Assembly (NCBI GenBank): GCA_013299105.1
Contig: JAAFJY010000037.1
Span: forward strand, 19,793 to 83,792
Length of the DNA stretch: 64,000 nt
DNA from: Chitinophagales bacterium
Lineage (GTDB): Bacteria > Bacteroidota > Bacteroidia > Chitinophagales > Saprospiraceae
Direction: 5' to 3'
Under the pieces are notes generated by a model, which saw only the letters and a program-made list of their open reading frames with translations, did no database searches and was not told where the DNA came from. The position numbers were made by a program, and so were the translations under genes. Below are positions 9,746 through 18,800 of the stretch, one piece after another. How positions within the stretch are numbered: the first letter of the stretch is position 1; the number at the start of each line of letters is the position of its first letter.

Positions 9746-9855
9746 AGGCAAAAAGTGAAGGGTTTGACAGGATTCCAGGTCAGGGCTTTTAGTGTGTTCA
9801 CAGATGGTTGTACAAAATCATCCAAATTCAGCCCCACAAAAACCAGTAACCCGTT

Positions 9856-9863
9856 TATCTTTG
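9856..9863 (+). promoter_or_regulatory. Promoter -7 box for the BioD/DRTGG gene
   Basis: TATCTTTG, a perfect TAnnTTTG box, 42 bp before the ATG at 9905. A TSS a few bases downstream would place the GGGAGCGTAAGCTC hairpin (9871-9884) at the very 5' end of the mRNA. Confidence 0.5.
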
Positions 9864-9870
9864 CGGCCAA

Positions 9871-9890
9871 GGGAGCGTAAGCTCAAATAC
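9871..9890 (+). repeat. Possible end-to-end relic of the long-hairpin repeat
   Basis: GGGAGCGTAA is followed directly by GCTCAAATAC. The first half equals the left end and the second half equals the right end of the ~132-nt palindrome, with the whole interior absent. GAGC-GTAA-GCTC can form a tiny hairpin. It is in plus orientation 3' of the DUF3500 gene, the same gene-relative orientation as the full copies. Confidence 0.45.
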
Positions 9891-9904
9891 CTAGAATTGC
9901 GCCA

Positions 9905-11032
9905 ATGAGAAGCATTTATGTTGCTGCCAGCAGCCAACATGTGGGCAAAACCACCACCACCCTTGGCTTGGTCTCCAACCTGATTGGGAAAGGTTTTAAC
10001 ACGGGTTACTGCAAACCTGTAGGCCAGCAACACGTGACCATCAATGGCAAAACTGCTGACAAGGACGCCGTTTTGTTTTCAGAAGTGACTGGTTTTGAAA
10101 TTGATCCGTCCTTGCACAGCCCAGTCATCATCGGGCAGGGTGTGACCAAGGCTTTCCAGGAACACCCAGAGCAATTCAACTTTGAAGAACGGCTGATGTC
10201 GGCTAGCAAAGCCTTGCAAGAACGCTACGACCTGGTCGTGTACGAAGGCACTGGACACCCTGGGGTAGGCAGCATCGTCAACCTCTCGAATGCCCGCGTT
10301 GCCAAAATCCTCGGCGCGGGGGTAATCATGGTGGTCGAAGGCGGAATTGGCAGCACCATTGACATGCTCAACATGTGCTTGGCCCTCTTTCGGGAGGAAA
10401 AAGTACCGATGCTGGGGGTGATTGTCAACAAAATTCGCCCCGAAAAACTAGAACAAGTCGAGTTCTTTTTGTCCAAAAAACTCCAGGAAATGGGTTTGCC
10501 CTTGCTGGGTTGCTTGCCGTATGAAAATTCGCTGTCCCTGCCAATCATGGAGATGATTCGCCAGGCAGTGGAGGGGCGGGTCTTGGCCAACGAGGAATTC
10601 ATGAACAACAAGGTCGAGGACATTGTGGCTGGCTCGCTGATTGATGTGGAGGAGCTGAACTCTTTTGAAAACATCCTCTTGGTCACCAGCACCATGCGCC
10701 TCAACCAAGCCATTGAAAAGGTAGAGTCGGTTAGCCGCATCAAAAACCTGAAGCGTTCGCCCTTATCTGGGGTAATCGTCACCAGCGACGGGCGGCACCA
10801 CCGCTGGCTCGACTTGGCCGACTTGAACCACCCCTACTTGCTGCGGCACCAAATCCCAGTGATTACCACCACCTTGGATACCTATGGCTCGGTAGTCAAA
10901 ATCAGCCGGATCGAGGTCAAAATCAACAGCCGTACCCCCTGGAAAACCCAAAGGGCCATCGAACTCTTCGGCGAACACGTGCGCTTCGATCGCATTTTGG
11001 ACCAACTCAACATTGCGAATCTTAAAAAATAA
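9905..11032 (+). CDS. BioD-like P-loop ATPase with DRTGG-type domain
   Basis: 375 residues, no signal peptide, cytoplasmic. The N-terminus has a P-loop of the dethiobiotin-synthetase/CobQ type (ASSQHVGKTTTT, residues 8-19), followed by VVYEGTGHPGVGS and VMVVEGGIGSTIDM. Residues about 215-340 (EDIVAGSLIDVEEL...GVIVTSDGRHHRWL...PVITTTLDTYGSV) resemble the DRTGG domain. This pair forms the N-terminal regulatory half of long phosphotransacetylases, but no PTA catalytic domain follows here. In free-standing form the substrate is unknown. A 27-bp gap separates it from purB, suggesting one operon. Confidence 0.75.
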   Translation: MRSIYVAASSQHVGKTTTTLGLVSNLIGKGFNTGYCKPVGQQHVTINGKTADKDAVLFSEVTGFEIDPSLHSPVIIGQGVTKAFQEHPEQFNFEERLMSASKALQERYDLVVYEGTGHPGVGSIVNLSNARVAKILGAGVIMVVEGGIGSTIDMLNMCLALFREEKVPMLGVIVNKIRPEKLEQVEFFLSKKLQEMGLPLLGCLPYENSLSLPIMEMIRQAVEGRVLANEEFMNNKVEDIVAGSLIDVEELNSFENILLVTSTMRLNQAIEKVESVSRIKNLKRSPLSGVIVTSDGRHHRWLDLADLNHPYLLRHQIPVITTTLDTYGSVVKISRIEVKINSRTPWKTQRAIELFGEHVRFDRILDQLNIANLKK

Positions 11033-11059
11033 GTGAGCAGGGCTTGCTACCATAATTAT

Positions 11060-12391
11060 ATGCTAAGTGCCATTTCACCCATCGACGGCCGCTATGCCGA
11101 CAAGACCAAAAACCTCAGCGATTACTTTTCGGAATTCGCTTTGATCCGTTACCGGGTATTGGTCGAAGTGCAGTATTTCATTGCCTTGGTCAAATTGCCT
11201 TTGCCACAATTGGCCGATTTTCCGGAGGAAAGAATTGCCGACCTGATCCGCATCAGCAACCAGCTCAACCTGGAGCAGGCCCAACGCATCAAGGACATCG
11301 AAAAAGTAACCAACCACGACGTCAAAGCAGTTGAATATTTCCTCAAAGAAGCATTTGACGAGTTGGGCTTGGACCAATACAAGGAGTTCATTCACTTCGG
11401 CCTCACCTCACAGGACGTGAACAATACGGCCATTCCCCTCTCCTTGCGCCATGCTTTGGAGCAGGTGGTTTTGCCCCAATACCAGCAACTGATCGCTGAA
11501 TTGCGCAAGTTGGCCGCAAATTGGAACGAGATCCCCCTCTTGGCCCGCACCCACGGCCAGCCCGCCTCCCCTACCCGCTTGGGCAAGGAGATCGAAGTTT
11601 ACGCTGCTCGCCTGGAGCAACAGGTTTTGCAGTTGCAAAACATCCCACATTCGGGCAAATTTGGCGGCGCTACGGGCAATTTCAATGCCCATTTTGTGGC
11701 TTACCCTCAGGTAGATTGGCACGATTTTGCCCGCCACTTTTTGCAAGACTACCTCAATCTCGATCGTTCAGAGCCTACTACCCAAATCGAGCATTACGAC
11801 AACCTGGCGGCCCAATGCCAGGCCATGATGCGCATCAACACGATTTTGATCGACTTGTGCCGCGACACCTGGACCTACATTTCGATGGAGTATTTCAAGC
11901 AAAAAGTGGTGGCTGGTGAAGTCGGCTCTTCGGCCATGCCCCACAAGGTCAACCCCATCGACTTTGAAAATGCCGAAGGCAACCTGGGAATCGCCAACGC
12001 CATTTTCGCCCACCTGGCCGAAAAATTGCCCATCTCACGCCTGCAACGCGACTTAACCGACAGCACAGTTTTGCGTAACTTAGGTGTGCCAGTTTCGCAC
12101 ACCCAAATTGCCTTGCAGTCGATCAGCAAGGGTCTTAGCAAGTTGTTACTGAACGAAGCACAACTGCGCCAAGACCTCGAAGAAAACTGGATGGTGGTGG
12201 CCGAAGGCATCCAAACCATTTTGCGCCGTGAAGGCTACCCCCAACCCTACGAGGCGCTGAAAGCCCTGACCCGTGGCAAAACTACCATCGGTGCTGCGGA
12301 TATTCACCAATTCATCGACGAGTTGGAGGTCAGCGAGGCGATCAAAGCAGAACTGAAAGCCATCAGCCCGGAGAATTATCTTGGGAAGTGA
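11060..12391 (+). CDS. purB: Adenylosuccinate lyase
   Basis: 443 residues. It catalyses fumarate release from SAICAR and from adenylosuccinate in purine synthesis. The start MLSAISPIDGRYADK is the canonical PurB N-terminus, so the ATG at 11060 is preferred over an in-frame GTG at 11033. Visible motifs are the TSQDVNNTA segment, ARTHGQPASPTRLGKE with the catalytic histidine, and the superfamily signature GSSAMPHKVNPIDFENAEG on the flexible catalytic loop. Length agrees with the E. coli-type (about 456) enzymes. It lies 27 bp after the BioD-like gene, probably in the same transcript. Confidence 0.97.
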   Translation: MLSAISPIDGRYADKTKNLSDYFSEFALIRYRVLVEVQYFIALVKLPLPQLADFPEERIADLIRISNQLNLEQAQRIKDIEKVTNHDVKAVEYFLKEAFDELGLDQYKEFIHFGLTSQDVNNTAIPLSLRHALEQVVLPQYQQLIAELRKLAANWNEIPLLARTHGQPASPTRLGKEIEVYAARLEQQVLQLQNIPHSGKFGGATGNFNAHFVAYPQVDWHDFARHFLQDYLNLDRSEPTTQIEHYDNLAAQCQAMMRINTILIDLCRDTWTYISMEYFKQKVVAGEVGSSAMPHKVNPIDFENAEGNLGIANAIFAHLAEKLPISRLQRDLTDSTVLRNLGVPVSHTQIALQSISKGLSKLLLNEAQLRQDLEENWMVVAEGIQTILRREGYPQPYEALKALTRGKTTIGAADIHQFIDELEVSEAIKAELKAISPENYLGK

Positions 12392-12398
12392 GCAACAT

Positions 12399-12621
12399 TT
12401 TTGTCTAAATCAGGATTTATACTGAAAACTTCGGCGAATTTTCAGTAGCTGTGAATTTTGTGATGACTAAAAAGAGTTCATGGCCGTGAAGCGTGTCACG
12501 CCTTGGCGTGAGCGGGCCAATTTTGAAAATTCTTTCACATTCTGGTTTAGAAAAAATTGTTCAACGTCAGGCAAGTAATTCTGGCAATTCTGTAATTCTG
12601 AAAATTCTGGTTTAGACAAAA
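12399..12621. repeat. Second dispersed repeat (TTTTGTCTAAACCAG type), copy 1
   Basis: The stretch is bounded by inverted ends TTTTTGTCTAAATCAGGATT (12400 region) and AATTCTGGTTTAGACAAAA (to 12621). The right half (12513-12621, minus orientation) aligns over about 100 nt with 60861-60960 on the plus strand: TTTTGTCTAAACCAGAATT, TCAGAA, ACAGAATT, CAATTTTTTCTAAA and GTGAAAGAATT/TTGAAAGAATT blocks. A TCACGCC-TT-GGCGTGA hairpin lies inside near 12497-12512. The layout resembles a small non-autonomous element. Confidence 0.65.
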
Positions 12622-12635
12622 TTAATTTATTCCGC

Positions 12636-12944
12636 ATGGAATTTTTAAAAAACAATACCATCTTGATCGGCGTATTCGCGGGGCTTTTGGTTCCTTTCGT
12701 GGGTTATGCTGTCCTGCTCATGTTGTCAGAACGCCTGGACGTATGGCTGCCTCAATTCACCGAAGACGGCGAATCGGTGATCAACACCCGCACCGTTTAT
12801 TTACTAGCGGTGTGTTGCAACTTATTGCCTTTCCATTTCTTTGACCGCAATCGCCTGCCTAGGTCCATGCGGGGGGTAATGCTGGCCACTTTGTTGTTGG
12901 GTCTGGCCTGGCTGGTCTATTTTGGCAAACACATAATGGAGTAA
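12636..12944 (+). CDS. Small integral membrane protein upstream of lpxB
   Basis: 102 residues. Hydrophobic segments lie near residues 8-30, 53-68 and 80-97, with a polar stretch LPQFTEDGESVINTRT between the first two. It looks like a two- or three-pass inner-membrane protein without a signal peptide. No family is recognised with certainty. The stop codon is 2 bp before the lpxB start, so the two are almost certainly co-transcribed and translationally coupled, which hints at an envelope-related role, but this is only context. Confidence 0.78.
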   Translation: MEFLKNNTILIGVFAGLLVPFVGYAVLLMLSERLDVWLPQFTEDGESVINTRTVYLLAVCCNLLPFHFFDRNRLPRSMRGVMLATLLLGLAWLVYFGKHIME

Positions 12945-12946
12945 TT

Positions 12947-14074
12947 TTGAAATATTACCTCATCGCGGGCGAAGCATCCGGTGATTTGCACGGAGCCAAC
13001 CTCATCAAAGCCTTGAAAACCGAAGACCCACAGGCCCAAATCCAAGCCTGGGGCGGAGACCTCATGCAAGAAGCGGGAGCCACTTTGCGCAAGCACTTCC
13101 GCGATCTGGCCTTCATGGGCTTTTTGGAGGTGGTCAAAAACCTGCGCACCATTCTCAATAACCTTGATTTTTGCAAAAAAGACATCCTGGCCTTCCAACC
13201 CGATGCCTTGGTATTGATCGACTATCCGGGATTCAATTTGCGCATGGCCGAGTGGGCAAAAAAACAAGGCATCAAGGTATTTTACTACATTTCGCCGCAG
13301 GTCTGGGCATGGCACAGTAGCCGAGTCAAAGCCATCAAGCGCGACGTGGACCGCATGTACGTGATCCTGCCTTTTGAGGAAGAATTTTACGCCAAACACG
13401 ATTACCAAGTCGTTTTTGTAGGCCACCCGCTGCTCGATGTGGTCAATCGGCACCGCACGCCAGCCGATTGGTGCAAGCAAAATGGCCTGAGCGAAGACCC
13501 CATCATTGCGCTGTTGCCCGGCAGTCGTAGGCAGGAGATCAGCCGGATGCTGGAGGTGATGCTTGATGTGGTGGACAAATTCCCGCAGTTTCAGTTTGTG
13601 GTCGCTGGTGCTCCGGCCATTCCAGCAGATTTTTACGAAAAAATCATCGAAAAAAAGGGCCAAACGGGCAATGTCATGCTCTTAAAAAACCAGACTTACG
13701 ACCTGCTCACCCAATCGCACGCAGCCGTAGTCACCTCTGGTACCGCTACGCTCGAAACGGCCCTTTTTGGCATCCCCGAAGTGGTGGTGTACAAGGGCAA
13801 TTCCCTCTCCTATGCCATCGCCAAGCGCCTGGTGGAGGTCAAATTCATCTCCCTAGTCAACCTGATCATGGACCGCGAGCTGGTCAAAGAATTGATCCAG
13901 GACGATTGTACGCCCGAAACCATCCGCGCTGCGCTGGATGAATTGCTCAAACCCGGTAAGTACCAGCACATGCAGGTGGGGTATCGGGCTTTGAAGGGGC
14001 GATTGGGGAATGCGGGCGCAGCGGTAAGGGCGGCGGCGGATATGGTGGGGGTGATTAAGACAGGGAAGGGCTAA
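12947..14074 (+). CDS. lpxB: Lipid-A-disaccharide synthase
   Basis: 375 residues, GT19 family. It joins UDP-2,3-diacylglucosamine and lipid X to form the lipid A disaccharide at the inner face of the inner membrane. The protein opens with KYYLIAGEASGDLHGANLIKAL, the classical LpxB start, and contains FYYISPQVWAWHSSRV, FVGHPLLDV, ALLPGSRRQEI and VTSGTATLETALFGIPEVVVY. The family start falls on a TTG codon at 12947; no in-frame ATG is available nearby, so TTG initiation is inferred. The 2-bp gap to the upstream membrane protein supports coupled translation. The stop lies only 6 bp from that of the convergent orphan gene. Confidence 0.95.
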   Translation: MKYYLIAGEASGDLHGANLIKALKTEDPQAQIQAWGGDLMQEAGATLRKHFRDLAFMGFLEVVKNLRTILNNLDFCKKDILAFQPDALVLIDYPGFNLRMAEWAKKQGIKVFYYISPQVWAWHSSRVKAIKRDVDRMYVILPFEEEFYAKHDYQVVFVGHPLLDVVNRHRTPADWCKQNGLSEDPIIALLPGSRRQEISRMLEVMLDVVDKFPQFQFVVAGAPAIPADFYEKIIEKKGQTGNVMLLKNQTYDLLTQSHAAVVTSGTATLETALFGIPEVVVYKGNSLSYAIAKRLVEVKFISLVNLIMDRELVKELIQDDCTPETIRAALDELLKPGKYQHMQVGYRALKGRLGNAGAAVRAAADMVGVIKTGKG

Positions 14075-14080
14075 GTGAAC

Positions 14081-15262
14081 CTAATTCTGGATTTTCAAAG
14101 TATCAATGTCCAATAGGTGAGCGCACTTGTTGTCCTTATCGAGCAACAACAATTTATCATCAATGACTCCTACAGGCTCCATTGCTGAATTTTCATAACC
14201 AGCGTGTATTTCCTGAAAGACCAACAGCTCCATTTCGTCTAAATGGATCACAATCAACACCGTAAAAGTCTTTTCTCGGTTAACACCATAGGTCGCGAAT
14301 ACGCGATTGCCGTGGATAATCGAACCTCTATAATAGCAATCATCATATTTTTTCAAGCCTTCTATCAAGTGTGAAAAATCAAGCAGATAGGGTTCTACGG
14401 ATTTACATAAATGAAATTCGTAGCCCATGAAATGGTACAATGCCTGATGTTTTTCGGAAAATGGTAACTTATGAAAAAAACAGATCGTAAATCTGTCCGA
14501 TCTTGGCATAAAGGTGTAATCATAATGATGGATATATTCACCAGTTTGTTCATTTAGCAATACGACATGTCCACTATTCAACTTGATTGCTAAGCAATTT
14601 TGGAACTTAACAGCTTGTACAGTTTTGATGTAATCGAAATCGCTATCGTAAACACCTTCATATATCCAATCTTCGACTAAAAATGTCCAGATTTGTTTAA
14701 AATTGACTTCATTAAAATCCCAGCGGCTTACATTTTTATAGTGTTTTACTTCAATGAACATGTTTTCCATCGGCAACAGATCATATCCATAAAGCGGAGC
14801 AAATCCAAAGAATTCAATCTCTATCATGCTCCCATTCAAAGACAACAAAAAATCCGAACTCTTACTCCTGTCTGGATAGGGATTTCCGTCTACATCTTTA
14901 TCATACGCATATAAGATGGGACGACTCTGCTTTTTTGAATCAAGTAAATTATATCTACAAGTATGGTTAAAACCATTAAGTGTTTTAACTACAAAAAAAG
15001 CCTCTTCATAGCATTTTATGATTTTCACACATCTTTTATCATGATCATCAAGCAGAATGCTATCATCACTCAACTTACGCATCCACACCAATGTATATTC
15101 CAGCTCTCCATCCTTTACATCGTTGAAATATTGAATTTGCCCTGTCTTCAGCGATTTGAAGCCAACAGCATACCTGTTGTTTACGTTTTCAGAGCAGTAC
15201 TTGAAGAAAAAACCATCTCCAAAGGCAATTACGTCCACAATGTTGGGTATGTCTATTTCCAT
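14081..15262 (-). CDS. Hypothetical protein, AT-rich orphan
   Basis: 393 residues, not recognised. It has no signal peptide or membrane segment and is rich in aromatic and acidic residues (for example IWTFLVEDWIYEGVYDSDFDY). Repeated short strands of the type 'hydrophobic-LLNEQTGEYIHHYDY', 'VIDDKLLLLDKDNK' and 'GNRVFATYGVNREKTF' look like blades of a beta-propeller. Base composition is visibly more AT-rich than lpxB and the A2M gene on either side, which suggests recent transfer. It converges on lpxB with a 6-bp gap. It could be an accessory or immunity-like gene, but nothing in the sequence proves that. Confidence 0.72.
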   Translation of the reverse strand: MEIDIPNIVDVIAFGDGFFFKYCSENVNNRYAVGFKSLKTGQIQYFNDVKDGELEYTLVWMRKLSDDSILLDDHDKRCVKIIKCYEEAFFVVKTLNGFNHTCRYNLLDSKKQSRPILYAYDKDVDGNPYPDRSKSSDFLLSLNGSMIEIEFFGFAPLYGYDLLPMENMFIEVKHYKNVSRWDFNEVNFKQIWTFLVEDWIYEGVYDSDFDYIKTVQAVKFQNCLAIKLNSGHVVLLNEQTGEYIHHYDYTFMPRSDRFTICFFHKLPFSEKHQALYHFMGYEFHLCKSVEPYLLDFSHLIEGLKKYDDCYYRGSIIHGNRVFATYGVNREKTFTVLIVIHLDEMELLVFQEIHAGYENSAMEPVGVIDDKLLLLDKDNKCAHLLDIDTLKIQN

Positions 15263-15456
15263 AAGGTTAGCTTTTTCTTTTGCTCAAATATAGGTAAAAA
15301 GGGGATGATTGGATAAAAGTTCCAGGACGGGTCATTTCACTGCTTTTGGACACTTGTGAACGCCTACCTCCCCATTTTTTCACCCCCAACGCAACCAATT
15401 GCACCCGTTTTCGTTTATAAGCTATATCTTCCTGATTTTATACGCTAAACGCAATC

Positions 15457-15672
15457 ATGAACCGTATGTTTTCGAGTATCCGCCGCTTAGGCTTTGGGGT
15501 TTGTGCTTATTTGGGGCAAAAGATGGGGCTTTCGCCTGATCGGGTACGCCTGTATTTTATCTATTCATCTTTCGTTACCCTCGGCTCTCCTTTGATCATT
15601 TACCTTGTTGTGGCTTTTTGGCTGAATGTAAAAAAATACATCAAGGCTGGGCGGAATATGCTTTGGAATTGA
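15457..15672 (+). CDS. Small PspC-domain membrane protein
   Basis: 71 residues. The pattern LGFGVCAYLGQKMGLSPDRVRLYFIYSSFVTLGSPLIIYLVVAFWL matches the PspC domain: a short amphipathic start, an R-x-R motif and one transmembrane helix (about 38-56). PspC domains occur in envelope-stress proteins of the inner membrane. In Bacteroidota very short stand-alone versions are common. Upstream, TATATCTTCC (about 15423) is a poor -7 match. A TTGA-rich array begins at its stop codon, and a terminator hairpin follows at 15790. Confidence 0.8.
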   Translation: MNRMFSSIRRLGFGVCAYLGQKMGLSPDRVRLYFIYSSFVTLGSPLIIYLVVAFWLNVKKYIKAGRNMLWN

Positions 15673-15712
15673 TTGTTGTTGAGAGGTGGAGGAGTTGAGA
15701 GGTTGAGAAGCC
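15667..15712 (+). repeat. TTGA-type array at the pspC-like gene end
   Basis: From the TGA stop the coding strand reads TTGATTGTTGTTGAG, then GAGGAGTTGAGAGGTTGAGA. Same motif type and strand as the other gene-end arrays. Confidence 0.5.
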
Positions 15713-15789
15713 GGGTTTCAAGTCTGAGTCCTCGGTTAAGCATTACAAACGTTTGGAAGATGGTCATGAGACCATACACCAGCGGCAAC

Positions 15790-15837
15790 AAAACAGGCGT
15801 GAGCAGGGCACCTCTCCCTACACACGCCTGTTTTTTA
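15790..15837. terminator. Intrinsic terminator between convergent genes
   Basis: AAACAGGCGTG pairs with CACGCCTGTTT around a 21-nt loop, followed by T-rich sequence (TTTTTTATT) in the plus direction. In the minus direction the tail is TTTTGTTG, weaker. It serves the pspC-like gene and possibly the A2M gene. Confidence 0.8.
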
Positions 15838-15856
15838 TTCACCGAATTTTATTTCA

Positions 15857-18800
15857 TCACCGCGCCGTCACCTGCACCCACTGGCCTTTGGTATTGGCAC
15901 TCACCGATTGGTCGTACATGGCGGCACAACTCACCGCAGGCAGGTAAAAACGCCCTGGATAAGCCGCATTTACCCTGGTGCGGAAGCTTTTAGCGTTGCC
16001 CTCACCCAAGTCGAAGAAGGTATTGACCCGGTCGTCGCGGATGTCCTGGTAATCGAAGGGCGAGGAACTGGCCCCTTGTACATCGCTCATGCGCTGGTTG
16101 ATGATCTCCCAACCCGAAGGGAAAACTTGGGTCAGGGCCAACTCATCGTAAGGCACGGGGCGGGTACGCGGGTGCATGATCTTTACTTCCACCACGAAGT
16201 CTTTGCCCTGGGGCAGGTTGCCGGGGTCCAGGCTTGCGCCATCGGTGCTGAGGTAAGTCACCGTGATTTTCAGGTCATTGCTTTGGGCCTGTTCCTGGCC
16301 TGCCGAAGGTTGTCCGCGCAGGATCAGGCGGGCAAAAAGCTTGCCTTTGCTGGTGTTTTTGAAGCTCAATTTGCGGGTTCCGCCAGTGTTGACTGGCAAT
16401 TGGATCTGCATCACGGGCTTTTTGGAGTTGCCACTCGTGCTTTGTCCTCCCGCCAGGGCGTAGTCGAAACTAAAGGCTTGGTTGACCTTGTTTTCACCCA
16501 CATACTTGGCCACTGCCAGCAGTGAATAAGCCACGCTTTGGGTGCTGTACCAACCATTGCCACTCAGTTGTTTGGAAATGTACTGTACCACCGAAGCAGC
16601 TCTTTTTTGTTCGTTGAGCAACACCAGGGTTTCCAGGATCATTGCGCGGTCGCGGGTGTCAGAGCCGTAGGTATAGCTCATTTCGATATAAGGTTTTACT
16701 TCGGTGCTTTCGCTTTCGATCAGTTTTTTGGCCACTTCTTCCTTGCCAGCCAGGGCATAAGCCGCAGCCAAACGCCAACGCGCCGTTGGTGTCAAAGTGG
16801 TACTTTCGCGCAAGCGGTTCATCGAGGCCATGTCGGGCGAGCCCGCCAAAGCCAGGGTATATAAGCGGTAAGCCTGGTTCAGTTCGTGCCCTTGCTGGCT
16901 CCAAAATCCATAGCTCGGCAACTTAGAATCCCACATGCGGGATACTTTTTTCTGGAATTTGGCCCAATCCTTCAACAGGTTTTCGGGTACATCATAGCCC
17001 TGGGCCTTGGCTTCGAGCAAGAAGTGACCGCCGTAGTTCGTAGCCCAATGGTCGGGCGTAGGCTGGCCAGGCCAGTAGGCAAAGCCGCCTTCCGCCGTTT
17101 GGAAGGATTTGAGGCGATTGATGGCCCCGACGATGTTTTCTTTGGTACTTTTCACCTGTTCAGGCGTCAGTTCCATGAGTTTTTCTACATATAATTGCGG
17201 GAACGCTGTGGAAGTGGTCTGCTCCATGCAACCATAAGGATAGCCGAGCAAGTACCTGAGGCGGTCACCCAAGTTGAGCGGCGGCACATTCGATACTTCC
17301 AACACCGCTTCGCGGGTACCAGCGGTGCCCAAGGGGGTGAAATCGGTTTCCCAAGCTTTTCCAGCCTCCAAAACCTCGGCAAAAACCTGGGTTTGGTAAG
17401 GGTTCGGGTTGCGCACATCGACTTCTACTTCCTGGCGGCTGTTGATACCACCACCACTGGCCGTAATCAGGAACTTGGCAACACCCGTTTTTTCCTTCAT
17501 TTTTACTTTGAAACCAGTGATTTGGTCGCTGTTACTGCGGCTGAATTTCATGTTTTGGGTGGTACCTTCTACCTCGGCCAGGCCATTTTGCTCCACCACT
17601 TTGACTTGCACATCGCTGATTTTTTTGTCGGTCACAAACACATTGACGGGCAGTTCAAACTGGTCGCCCGGCGAAATGGTTCTCGGCACGGTAGCCTGGA
17701 CCATCAGCGGATTGCGCACTGGAACGCTCTTTTCCGCAGCTCCGTAAGCGGCGGCGCCCGCAGCTACCACCATCACCCGCACGGCTCCGATGTAGTTGGG
17801 AATGGCGATCTGGTGCTTGTTTTTGCTCCCAGCCTTGAGTTGGAAAGGGCCTAAGTGGCGTACCATTGGCTCGAAGCGGTTGGCGGTATTGTTCAGGGCA
17901 CTGGGGTCAATGGCACCATCGCCACCAATGCTCAGGATGCGCTCCAACTGGCCTGCAAAAGCGCCCAAAACCAGGTCGTAAATGTCCCAAGTTTGCACGC
18001 CCAAAGCCTCGCGGGCGTAAAAACTCTTGTGCGGATTGGGTACTTTGAAACGGGTCAATCCCAACAGCCCTTCATCAACGATAGCGAGGGTGTAGGCCAT
18101 TGCTTTGCCCGATTTTTCACTTACTTCTACCGCCACTGTAGTTTCGGGGCGGAATTCATCGGGTGAACCCAGCACAGGCTCCAGAATCGTACCAGGGTCT
18201 TCCACTTCGATGGGCACCACGCCGTACAAGCGGATCGGCAGGTCGTTGAACACTTGCCCATGTGGCTGAATAAGCGCTACATTGGCATATACATTGGGGG
18301 CCATGTCTGGGGTGATCTTGAATTTTATTTTGTGCTCACCTTCGTCGGTTTTGTCCCAAAACGTTTTCACGATTTTGGTGCCGTTCTCCAAGGACACCAA
18401 TACCCGGCCTTTTTTGCTGCCCGGAATAACCAGGGTGGCCATATCTCCCACCTTGTATTTTTCCTTGTCGCTGCTGATGCTCAACATGCTAGCAAACTCG
18501 CGGGCTTGGCCGCCGTCTTCGCCTTCTTCGTCGTACCAAGGGTAGCCAGAATACACGTAAGCTCCGCTGCAATGCCCGCCTTGTTCGCAAACACGGATCA
18601 GGTAGCGGCCCCATTTGTCGGGTTTCATCGTCCATGTGGCTTCGCCTTTGGAATTGGTCACGAGGTCTGCGGTTTGCAGGGCATTGACGTGCTCGCCAGA
18701 GTTGTAATTGGCCTGGTCTTCCTGAAATTGGTCCCACCACCAGCGCCATTCTACGCGATAAAGGCCGAGTTTGAGCTGGCGATTGGCCAAAGGGCGACCA

